Assembly (NCBI GenBank): GCA_012295225.1
Contig: WMKK01000002.1
Location: forward strand, 919,949 to 983,948
Direction of reading: 5' to 3'
Length of the DNA stretch: 64,000 nt
Origin: Ostreococcus mediterraneus
Taxonomy: Eukaryota; Chlorophyta; Mamiellophyceae; Mamiellales; Bathycoccaceae
Both the position numbers and the translations under genes were made by a program. The notes below the pieces were generated by a model, which was not told the origin of the DNA, did not search any database, and was given only the letters and a program-made list of their open reading frames with translations. Positions 18,025 to 26,006 of this stretch are shown piece by piece. Each line of letters opens with the position of its first letter. The stretch's first letter is position 1.

Positions 18025-19794
18025 ATGACGACGACGTCGGCATCGCGCGCGGCGGTGTCGATCTCGCACGCGCGCGCGAGCGACGGGTGGTGGTGTCGTC
18101 GGCGATATCGCGCGTCTTGCGCGCGCGCGGGTGCGCGTTCGACGACGACGACGAGGGCGGCGACGTTTGGTTCGCGGACAGAAGATGACCAGCGCCAAGG
18201 TGTTGTCGACGACGACGACGACGACGGTGATGATGCGTTGCTAGGGGTAATAACGAACGCGTGTGCTCGCGTCGGACGCACGCGTGAGGACGCATACGTC
18301 GTGCTCGAGGCGTTGCGTGCGCAATGGTACGACGACGTGGACGCGGTGCGCGCGTTGACGAGCGACGAGGCGCGCGCGTGCGGCGTTCCTGCGCGATTAT
18401 GGACCGCGATGCGCGCGGTGATGGATGAGGATGTTATGGATTCCGGTGATTGTCGTGGTGCGGATGGATCGATGTCGACGTCGACATCGATGTCACACGC
18501 GGAGGACGGTTGGATTGGCGGCGAGTTGCCGAGCGGAGACGCACGGATGCCTGTATTGCTGAAACCAGTCACCGCAATGGCGTTGGCGGATGTGCGCGTG
18601 ACGACACGGAAGCGACTCAAACCTTATGGGTTGCGTGGGGACGAAGTGACGAAGGAATTAGAGCAGGATATTGATCGAATGGTGCGAGATTTGACGCAAC
18701 GACGCGTCGGCGGCGGACGAGCGCCAGTTCGACCGCGAACGGCGATGAATCACGCCGCGGTGGCATACCAGTTTATCGGGTGGCTCTGTCGTGAATCGCA
18801 ACATCGTTCACAATTCAGCACTGTTACGGACGAGGGCAAGGTGTTGTTGAAGCCTGGGGTGTCTATTAAAGACGCGTTTCCGAGCGCGGATTCGCAAGGC
18901 GCCAAGTACGCCATTGAATACGTTCAATGGCTCGCCGACGAACGCAAAATCAAATCCACCACGGAAGATTTTCAACTCCGCTCATTGGTTGCGTTGGCGA
19001 AATGGGTCACCGGTCACGTCGAAGACGAACTCGCGCCCGCAATTGTGCAAGAGCTCATACGCGTGCAGCGAAGCGCTCGAGAACGCGCCAAAAACGCGCC
19101 GCACGCGGCGGACGACAAGCGCAAATGGCTCGAGTGGGACGACTATTTAACACTCGTTGAGACGTTAAAGCTCGAGTGCGCACCGAATGATTGCGATGGT
19201 AAACCTCGAAGCGAGCGCGATGTCGCCATGAGCGTACAGAGATATTTATTGTTTGCCATTTTGGCGTGCATTCCAGACAGACAGCGGACGCTGCGCGAAC
19301 TTCAATTAGACAAGACGCTCATCAAGAACGCGCAAACTGGAGAGTGGATGGTGCGTCACGGCCCAGATGACTACAAAACTGGCTCGGCATACGGCCAACG
19401 CCCGGCATTAGTCATCGACCAGCGCGTTTACCCCGCGCTCGAAGCGTGGCTTTCGACGCATCGCGCTCGGCTCGCTCCAGCGCACGATTTCTGCTTCACT
19501 CGCCCCAATGGCTCGCCCTGGACCGTGAGCGAACTCAGTCGAACATTCTCTCGCACCGCATTACGCATCACGGGTCAAAAAACCAACCCTCACTTGATCC
19601 GTGACATGATTGTCACCCACGTGCGCGCCCAAGGCGTGGCGAGCGACGCCGAGCTCGAAGCGCTCGCCGCCCTCATGGGTCACTCCCCAGCCATGCAAAA
19701 GAGCACGTACGACCGACGCACGGCGCAGGACAAGGTCAACCCCGCGGTTGGGCTCATGTCCACCATCAACCGTGCGAAAACACCCAAGCAGTAA
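18025..19794 (+). CDS. Tyrosine recombinase / phage-integrase-family protein with transit-like leader
   Basis: 589 residues. The last 200 form a tyrosine-recombinase catalytic domain with every key residue visible: Arg in DRQRTLREL (most likely Arg421), Lys451 in DDYKTG, the HxxR box at His523-Arg526 (PHLIRD), His553 in MGHSP and the nucleophile Tyr562 in KSTYDRR. A core-binding-like helical region lies at about 230-370. The first 50 residues are rich in Ser, Thr, Ala and Arg and almost free of acids, as in an organelle transit peptide. An acidic patch and a helical module with WYDDVDAVRAL (about 90-125) follow. No transposase partner, terminal repeats or phage genes are seen nearby, so it looks like a domesticated host gene. 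Target DNA and location are unknown. Confidence 0.8.
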   Translation: MTTTSASRAAVSISHARASDGWWCRRRYRASCARAGARSTTTTRAATFGSRTEDDQRQGVVDDDDDDGDDALLGVITNACARVGRTREDAYVVLEALRAQWYDDVDAVRALTSDEARACGVPARLWTAMRAVMDEDVMDSGDCRGADGSMSTSTSMSHAEDGWIGGELPSGDARMPVLLKPVTAMALADVRVTTRKRLKPYGLRGDEVTKELEQDIDRMVRDLTQRRVGGGRAPVRPRTAMNHAAVAYQFIGWLCRESQHRSQFSTVTDEGKVLLKPGVSIKDAFPSADSQGAKYAIEYVQWLADERKIKSTTEDFQLRSLVALAKWVTGHVEDELAPAIVQELIRVQRSARERAKNAPHAADDKRKWLEWDDYLTLVETLKLECAPNDCDGKPRSERDVAMSVQRYLLFAILACIPDRQRTLRELQLDKTLIKNAQTGEWMVRHGPDDYKTGSAYGQRPALVIDQRVYPALEAWLSTHRARLAPAHDFCFTRPNGSPWTVSELSRTFSRTALRITGQKTNPHLIRDMIVTHVRAQGVASDAELEALAALMGHSPAMQKSTYDRRTAQDKVNPAVGLMSTINRAKTPKQ

Positions 19795-20153
19795 CCGCCG
19801 CTCTCCTTACAAAGCTCATAGACGCGCGCCTTGTACACGCACGCACACACCACATGCGACACGCTCTCTCCGCCCAGTGACTTTGTAGCGCACCCCGAAC
19901 GTCGCGTGCACCACTCGCCGACGCGACGAGTGCGGGCCGTGTGCGGGCGCGTGTTGCGAACACACCGCCTCGTCGAACACCCTCCCACCCGTCCGTCCGT
20001 CGTCGCGTGTCGTCGTCGTCGCGTGTCGTCGTCGTCGCGTGTCGTGGATTGCGTGTCCCGCGCCGTCGATCGCCTTCGCATCCGCATTCGCGTCGCCAAC
20101 CCGCCGTCTGAGGCGTCACGCGACGGTGCGTCGGGGCGACGACGAGGATAACC
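19795..20153. other. Intergenic region with a short tandem repeat
   Basis: A gap of 359 bp between the recombinase stop and ataxin-2. At about 20000-20045 it holds a roughly 15-bp unit (GTGTCGTCGTCGTCGC) repeated nearly three times, then the presumed ataxin-2 promoter and leader. No gene or RNA is recognised. Confidence 0.6.
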
Positions 20154-21398
20154 ATGGTTGGCGCGATGACGGACGCCGGCGTGCGATTCGCGGCGACGGT
20201 GCTCAAGGGATACGTCGTCGAGGTGACGATGAAGTCTGGGGCGGTGTACGAGGGCGTGTTCGGGTCGTGCTCTGGCGCGAATGGTGATGGTGCGTCGGCG
20301 ACGATACACGCGGCGTGGCCGAAAAGATATGCGCGAGGGGATACTTCTGCCGAGGCCAAGGCGGCGGCGGCGAGCGCGGAGACGAGTGCAAATGGGTGGG
20401 CCAAGCGGACGAAGCCCGTGGATGAGATGGTTGTGGATTTCGCCGACGTCGAAAGCATTACGGCGAGAGATGTCGGTATGAGCGATCTCGCGGTCGGACC
20501 GAGTCGTATGAATGATGATTTTACTGATGGAGGTATTTCTCGAGGTGCGACTGGGGCGAATCGTGAACTCGTGGCGTGGCAACCTGAAGAGGGCGACGCG
20601 CCCGGGTTGACGCTCGAAGAAGAAGCCGGCTTGGGCGGCAAACGCGGCGGCGGTGGCGGCGCTTGGGGTAAGAAACCTGGCGGTTCTAACGCACAATGGG
20701 ATCAATTTTCAGCAAACAAGAAGTTGTTTGGCGTGGACACCAAGTTTGACGAATCTATGTACACCACAACGATTGACAAAACCAAGGGTGGAATTTCCGA
20801 AGCCGAAGCGGCGCGCATCGCGTACGAGATCCAAAACCAAATCAGCGACAATCCACACATGGCGGAAGAGCGTGGGCAGAAAGATCTCGCCGACTATGAT
20901 GAGGAAGAGCGTTATTCGTCGGTACTGCCGAGTGCGGGGGTAGCGCCAACACCGAAGAATGCACCGCCGCCAAAGCCCGCTTGGGGTTCGGGCAAGGTGC
21001 CGAGCACCGTGGCGCAGCACGCCGATCAAAAGGCTGCTGCTGCTGCCGCGGCAACGTCCGCCCCAGCGCCCGAAGCAAAGGTGGATGTGAAGAAGTCAAC
21101 GCTCAACCCGAACGCCAAGGCATTTTCCCTCAACGCCAAGGCTACGGAATTCGTGCCATCCTTCAAAAAGCCGGCGGCGCCCGTGGCGCCGCAGCAAGCC
21201 ATGCCGCAAATGGTCATGTACCCTGGATACCCGCAAATGGGCGGTGCCATGATGTATATGCCACAAATGGGTATGGGCATGCCGCCGCAAATGCGTGGAA
21301 TGATGCCGCAAATGCCTTACATGCCACAAGGTGCCGCGTACGTGCCTCAACAACAGCGTCCGCCGGCTCCTGGCGCGCAACCCGACGGCGGCAAGTGA
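20154..21398 (+). CDS. Ataxin-2 / CID-type RNA-binding regulator (LsmAD, PAM2)
   Basis: 414 residues. The N-terminal Lsm-like domain (VEVTMKSGAVYEGVF) ends near residue 110. An LsmAD region follows at about 180-260 (SANKKLFGVDTKFDESMYTT and DYDEEERYS). A PAM2 motif for binding poly(A)-binding protein lies at about 315-335 (LNPNAKAF, then LNAKATEFVP). The C-terminus is Met/Pro/Gln-rich and low in complexity. This is the standard ataxin-2/Pbp1/CID3-CID4 order. The protein acts on mRNA stability, translation and stress granules in the cytosol, and in animals and algae also on clock and TOR control. It is shorter than animal ataxin-2, with no long polyQ. Confidence 0.92.
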   Translation: MVGAMTDAGVRFAATVLKGYVVEVTMKSGAVYEGVFGSCSGANGDGASATIHAAWPKRYARGDTSAEAKAAAASAETSANGWAKRTKPVDEMVVDFADVESITARDVGMSDLAVGPSRMNDDFTDGGISRGATGANRELVAWQPEEGDAPGLTLEEEAGLGGKRGGGGGAWGKKPGGSNAQWDQFSANKKLFGVDTKFDESMYTTTIDKTKGGISEAEAARIAYEIQNQISDNPHMAEERGQKDLADYDEEERYSSVLPSAGVAPTPKNAPPPKPAWGSGKVPSTVAQHADQKAAAAAAATSAPAPEAKVDVKKSTLNPNAKAFSLNAKATEFVPSFKKPAAPVAPQQAMPQMVMYPGYPQMGGAMMYMPQMGMGMPPQMRGMMPQMPYMPQGAAYVPQQQRPPAPGAQPDGGK

Positions 21399-21609
21399 TT
21401 CGCTCGCGTGCCCCATCACGGCACTCGGCGATGAGCACACAAAACGTTCGCGATAACAATAAAAACAATATCATCACCTTTTACGTAGTGCACTGTTGTT
21501 ATACCACTCAAACCGAGAAAAATCAAACCAATCATTTCTTCGAACCAAAGTTAAATACCAACCGACGACTGCGCCGCAGCGTCACTCGTCGACGCGTGCG
21601 TGACGGACG

Positions 21610-22731
21610 ATGTGTACCTCGTCTCTGCTCGCCGCGCGCGTGACCGCACGTCTCGTGCGCGCATGTGCGCCCATCGCGCGCGGACCATCGCGCGCGTCAA
21701 CGCATCGTCACGGCTACCGCGTGCGCTCCACCGATGCCGGCGTGCACGACTTGTCCTGCGCAGAGGACGACGGTGATGCGCCGTACGTCATCATGCGCCG
21801 CGTGCGCAACGCCGACGTCGGGTCGTTGAGCGACGTGTTACTGTCCCTGGGCGCATCAAGCGTGACCACGATCGATGCCGACCGAGGGAGCGATGAGGAG
21901 GAGGAAATCTTCTCTGCGAATACTTTTGAGGAGGAATCGCGAGCCGAGGAAAAGACGCGCGTGTGGAAATCGTGTAATTTAGCGGCGTATTTCGATTCTC
22001 ACGACGTCGCGCGCGATGTGATTGCGTCTGCGGAAGATATTTTAGGTTTGAAGCTTGATGTGGAGTACGCCACAGCCAAAGCGAATGATTGGGTTGAAGT
22101 CGTGAAGGATTCGTTTACGCCGACTAAGATTAGTGAAGGTTTGTTCATCGTTCCTTCGTGGTGTGAAGACGTAGATACTAGCGCGGTGAATATCGCGTTG
22201 GAGCCTGGTATTGCGTTCGGAACTGGTGAACATCCTACTACGAGACTTTGCCTGCGATGGTTGCAAAACGTACTGAGAAAAGAGCCCGTAGACGTCGTCG
22301 TCGATTTCGGCTGCGGCTCTGGCGTTTTAGCGATTGGAGCTCTGCTTCTCGGTGCCAAGAATGCGGTTGGCGTCGATCTCGCCAAGCAAGCTGTGGTGAG
22401 TTCGATGGATAATGCCAAGTTGAACGGCGTCGAAGACCGTCTAACGGTGTTTTGTGGAGATGGTACGGATGTAAACACTCCCGGGGCGAATGGTCAGGCT
22501 GACATTGTCGTGGCAAACATATTAATCGAACCCGTGTTGGGATTAGAAGAGCTCTTCGCCGGATACGTCAAGCCCGGTGGGCGTATTGCGTTGAGCGGTA
22601 TATTATACGGTGAACAAAGCGAAAAGGTCGTGGCACTTTACTCTAAGCACTTTGACGATATCGTTGTTGACCACGAAGGTGGGTGGGCGTGTATTTCTGG
22701 CACTCGAAACGCCGTCAATGTTGTACTCTAA
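21610..22731 (+). CDS. prmA: Ribosomal protein L11 methyltransferase (PrmA), organellar
   Basis: 373 residues. The basic, Ser/Ala/Arg-rich first 40 residues look like an organelle targeting peptide. The PrmA signature is clear: LEPGIAFGTGEHPTT before motif I VVDFGCGSGVLAIGAL, then GVDLAKQAV and DIVVANILIEPVL. PrmA trimethylates bacterial-type ribosomal protein L11, so this copy probably acts on plastid or mitochondrial ribosomes. The length is somewhat above the bacterial 293 residues because of the leader and an acidic insert (DEEEEIF). It is convergent with the TPR gene, 89 bp away. Confidence 0.93.
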   Translation: MCTSSLLAARVTARLVRACAPIARGPSRASTHRHGYRVRSTDAGVHDLSCAEDDGDAPYVIMRRVRNADVGSLSDVLLSLGASSVTTIDADRGSDEEEEIFSANTFEEESRAEEKTRVWKSCNLAAYFDSHDVARDVIASAEDILGLKLDVEYATAKANDWVEVVKDSFTPTKISEGLFIVPSWCEDVDTSAVNIALEPGIAFGTGEHPTTRLCLRWLQNVLRKEPVDVVVDFGCGSGVLAIGALLLGAKNAVGVDLAKQAVVSSMDNAKLNGVEDRLTVFCGDGTDVNTPGANGQADIVVANILIEPVLGLEELFAGYVKPGGRIALSGILYGEQSEKVVALYSKHFDDIVVDHEGGWACISGTRNAVNVVL

Positions 22732-22820
22732 TTCTTCCATTGAACAAAAATGTGCATATTAATAAAACAAGCATATCTACAAAACTTTTCTCTAGTCAGA
22801 GAGCGCGCGCGCATGCGTTA

Positions 22821-24629
22821 TTAAGATCCAGGCGTTTTCGCTCGGCCGCACACCTCTTCTCCGTCTTCTTCGCTTTCGTCGCCGAGTTGCAGCGCGTCAG
22901 ACTGCGCGGCACCTTTTTGAATCGAAAGCGTCATTCCATGACTCACGCTAGGGGTTCCACCCATTCTATTAAACGTTCCAGGTTGATCCATGTGAGATTC
23001 AATCGCAGTAGCGTGCGACGGACTATCGTCGCGGCGAATGTGTGTACTGTCGAGCATAGCTAACGCGTCCATCGCGCCGCTGTCCCCGACAGCCGCGTAG
23101 GATGCGTACGCTCCCGCACCGCCAAATGCGCTCGACGTACCCGCACCAATCGCGCCGTCTGTTTCACCGAGTACTTCATCGGTGAGTCCTAAACCACCCG
23201 AAGCAACATAACCAGCATTCGGGTACGAAAATAATTGTCCGCCTTTCGCGCTCGAAGTCGTACCGCCCATCGCCATGGGCATCGTGCCCCACGACACCCC
23301 TCCCGGAGCACCCATGAACGATGACGTGATACCGCTACGTCGCGGCATGCGAGATGCTAGATCACGACGTTGTTTTACGTCACGAAGCTCGGCTGATAGG
23401 GTTGTATCTCCCGGGTTGGACTCCAGCGCCTTTTCCAAATCGCGAACCGCGGCGCCAAAGTCGCCCTCAGCGGCGGCGGCCAGAGCGCGCGCTTTCAAGG
23501 CTTGCGCAGCTGTGGGATCGCGCGCAAGTGCGCGTGATGCAAGTTCACCTGCACGTACAGGGTCGGCGCGACGGAGTGCGCACGCGCTCGCTTCGAGTAA
23601 ACAATCATTCTTGAGCGTAGACATGCGTTCAGAAAATCCATCATCGGCGCTCCCAAACATTTCAATCTGATCAATAAATCTCAACGCGTGCCCGTACGCG
23701 CGCTCGGCAATCTCATATCTCTCTAATTGTTTGAGTGCGTCTGCACGCGCCTTGAGCGCGAGCGAAGCATCTGGGAGTTCCTCTCGAGGAACATCCCACG
23801 GTTCTTGCGCGTCCCAAACTGTCGATTTTGGCACGACCACCTCGCGCGACTCCACCTCTGTTCCACCACCTCCACCCATCCCCACGCCTTCAACAGCCAG
23901 CAAACTCCCTGCGGGTCTAACGTTTCCTCCTTCGACTTCTTCGCTGTTCCCAGGGCCATTATCGTCGCCATCGGTCATTCCAACTTCACCTTCTCCGAGC
24001 GACGTCGTCGTCAACCGTTGCGCCTCGGTGGAATCTTCCGGCTCTCCAGGCCGTCCGCTCGACATCCCTGCGGTGTTTGAATCGCCCGCACTGTCTGCCG
24101 GACGCGATCCATGCACAGCTGAGGATGAATACGCGCGTGCATCACCACCCGCCGTGCCTTCTGCGTGCGAGTTTTCCAACGAATGCGTCGGCGCCGGCGC
24201 CGCGCGATCAACCCCGCTCGTCACCGCCATGTTCGCTCCACCGTCATCCGTCGTTCTCGCCGCGGTAATTAACGATTCCGTTCGTGTTGGTCCGCCGTCG
24301 TGTGCCACCGCACGTTGCGGTGCGTCGTTACCGTCGCCGAAATCATCCTCCAACATCGCCGCTTCGATGAGCGCGGCGCCTCCGTCGTTCGCCATCTCTT
24401 CGTCCCCGTCGTCATCACTCACCGCCCACACGTGTCCATCCGCGATAGATCTCGACCGCCCATCGACGTCTTCGTCATCATCACCCACGCCCGACGTCGT
24501 CGCGCGTGCGACGCTCCGAGCGTGTCCGCCAACGTTGGCGCTGTCGATGTGCGTGTCATCGTCGTCGCTCGCCCCGTTCGCGCGCGCGTCCGCGGATTGC
24601 GACGCGACGAATGAGTGTGGAGACATCAC
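22821..24629 (-). CDS. TPR-repeat protein with long disordered acidic N-terminus
   Basis: 602 residues. The first 280 are acidic, glycine- and serine-rich and disordered (runs such as DDDDTHID and GVGDDDEDVDG). At about 285-430 a block of TPR-like helices appears: ALKQLERYEIAERAYGHALR and ALAAAAEGDFGAAVRDLEKAL, with the usual Ala/Gly/Tyr spacing. The rest is Gly/Ser-rich. Such TPR modules bind peptide tails of partner proteins, often as co-chaperones. Only about three repeats are visible and no J, FKBP or SGT domain is seen, so the role is open. Confidence 0.7.
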   Translation of the reverse strand: MMSPHSFVASQSADARANGASDDDDTHIDSANVGGHARSVARATTSGVGDDDEDVDGRSRSIADGHVWAVSDDDGDEEMANDGGAALIEAAMLEDDFGDGNDAPQRAVAHDGGPTRTESLITAARTTDDGGANMAVTSGVDRAAPAPTHSLENSHAEGTAGGDARAYSSSAVHGSRPADSAGDSNTAGMSSGRPGEPEDSTEAQRLTTTSLGEGEVGMTDGDDNGPGNSEEVEGGNVRPAGSLLAVEGVGMGGGGGTEVESREVVVPKSTVWDAQEPWDVPREELPDASLALKARADALKQLERYEIAERAYGHALRFIDQIEMFGSADDGFSERMSTLKNDCLLEASACALRRADPVRAGELASRALARDPTAAQALKARALAAAAEGDFGAAVRDLEKALESNPGDTTLSAELRDVKQRRDLASRMPRRSGITSSFMGAPGGVSWGTMPMAMGGTTSSAKGGQLFSYPNAGYVASGGLGLTDEVLGETDGAIGAGTSSAFGGAGAYASYAAVGDSGAMDALAMLDSTHIRRDDSPSHATAIESHMDQPGTFNRMGGTPSVSHGMTLSIQKGAAQSDALQLGDESEEDGEEVCGRAKTPGS

Positions 24630-24842
24630 ACACCCGCGTGGTTAATCTTACGCGACGACGTGCGCGACGACGCACGCGCGCGTCGCGGTATGGCGCGCGT
24701 AGATATGAGTCAAAGTTGAAGCGCTTTTTACACGTTTTGTACGTGTTTGTTACTCTCATCATCGAGTCGTCGTTCAATTTTCATTTACACACACATAGAT
24801 ATACATCACCACCTGTCGTCGTCGCTAGTATCACGCGCGCAC

Positions 24843-24986
24843 TCAACGCGCCGCCGACGGATCCGCGGGAAACCCCCCGCCCCAAGGCAACTTTGCCCGC
24901 AGCGGACTCATAGCCATATCAACGTCCCCCGACGACGTCGCCATCGACGACGCACTCGACGCATCCGTCATCGTCGTCGTCGTCAT

Positions 24987-25018
<32 letters not shown>

Positions 25019-25250
25019 TCGTCTCCGCCGTCTTTGCCCGCTTCCCCGCGTCCTCGCCGCGCTCGCCCTCCCGCGCGCGCTTCGCCCCAATCTCATCACC
25101 CGCGCGCGCGCGCGACGCGCGCGCGTCACCACCACCACCGAAACCACCACCAAAACCAAAACCACCACCGTCGTCGTCGTCGTCATCTCCCGCGCATGAT
25201 TCGTACTCGCGCATCAACCGCACGAGGTAGGCGTCGCCATCCTCCTCCAT
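24843..25250 (-). CDS. Small acidic low-complexity protein, uncertain
   Basis: From the ATG at 25250 the frame gives 135 residues. It starts MEEDGDAYLVRLMREYESC, which looks like a real helix. A poly-Asp run, Gly/Phe repeats, a basic KRAREG patch (possible nuclear signal), Thr/Met repeats and a short tail AMSPLRAKLPWGGGF follow. The frame extends up to 25382, but that lead is encoded by simple repeats and reads poorly. The middle comes from GAC/GTC-type triplet runs, so chance open frames are common here. The conserved-looking ends support a small nuclear protein, but I do not recognise it. Confidence 0.4.
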
Positions 25251-25935
25251 CTGCGCACCGTCGGTGACGCCGGTCGGCGTCACCCACGCCGCGATCGACG
25301 ATCGACGATCGACGCGCGCTCTACGTCTACGTCTATATCTATCTATACCGGTACCGTTTAGCACGAGTACCGGTAGATCCACACCCAGTCCTCCGTCCGT
25401 CCGTCGTCGTCGTCGCGGTGTGTCGCGCGCGCGCGGTCGGCGTGCGCGCGCGCGGTCGCGACCGATCGTACTCGATGCCGTTCACGTCCGTTTGTCCGAA
25501 TTATGCGTCACATGACTAAGAGATGATTTTCATAACTTGGCCATAACTCGACCCCCTCGAAATTAACTCAAGGATTGACCAGTCCCGAGTTATGAAGAAG
25601 CCTTACAAATCTTCATAACTCGGGCCCGAGTTAGGAGGATTTTTAAGGAAATTTCATAACTTTAGTGAAAAAAGCTTGCTGTTACCCCCATTTTTCTCAT
25701 AACTCGGACTTAAAGTTATGAAAATGGCTTGCTGTGAGTCGCCCTAAGACCACATTAAGATGAAGTGTGTACAATTCTGAGGTCGTATCAAAAGTAGGAC
25801 TATAGTATATGGCTATAGAACCCTTATATACGTTGGGTGAATCGTCAAGGAGATCACTACAAAGAGCGTATTCTATTAACAATTCGTGTCCCACAGTACG
25901 AGGTCCGCACGCCCCGTCCGCCCGGTCGTCAGGTG

Positions 25936-25978
<43 letters not shown>

Positions 25979-26006
25979 TCACAGCGCCGACGGCGATTCG
26001 CGGGCG
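25251..26006. other. Intergenic region: AT-richer repeat block and (GAC)n run upstream of the helicase
   Basis: About 750 bp without a gene. It contains (1) short tandem copies of GATCGAC near 25295-25315; (2) a 9-bp inverted repeat at 25346-25354/25367-25375; (3) an AT-richer block at about 25513-25745 full of inverted repeats, listed separately; (4) about 15 GAC triplets near 25935-25978 in the presumed helicase leader. Confidence 0.6.
25513..25745. repeat. Cluster of inverted CATAACTCGG-type repeats
   Basis: A block of visibly lower GC than its surroundings. The motif ATAACTCG or its complement occurs about five times. CCCGAGTTATGAAG at 25584-25597 and CTTCATAACTCGGG at 25611-25624 form a perfect 14-bp inverted repeat with a 13-nt loop. 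It overlaps a 16-bp palindrome at 25617-25632. Near 25670 and 25720 the word GCTTGCTGT recurs after a CATAACTT or GTTATGAA element. This may be a small non-autonomous element, a cruciform-forming boundary or a hairpin transcript. No coding capacity is seen. Confidence 0.65.

Noticed and set aside
18025-20153. The tyrosine recombinase as part of an integrated phage or Crypton element
   Set aside because: No matching direct or inverted repeats, no further element genes and no compositional shift were seen on either side, so only the gene is annotated.
24270-24645. Plus-strand open frames opposite the TPR gene
   Set aside because: The minus-strand frame contains TPR helices; the plus-strand frames are Ser/Pro/Arg-rich mirror images.
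25346-25375. Short inverted repeat TACCGGTAC with 12-nt spacer
   Set aside because: Nine-base arms in a simple-sequence region are too weak to call a terminator, operator or element end.
25935-25978. Regular GAC repeats that might suggest a CRISPR array
   Set aside because: They are a plain triplet microsatellite with no unique spacers, in a eukaryotic context.
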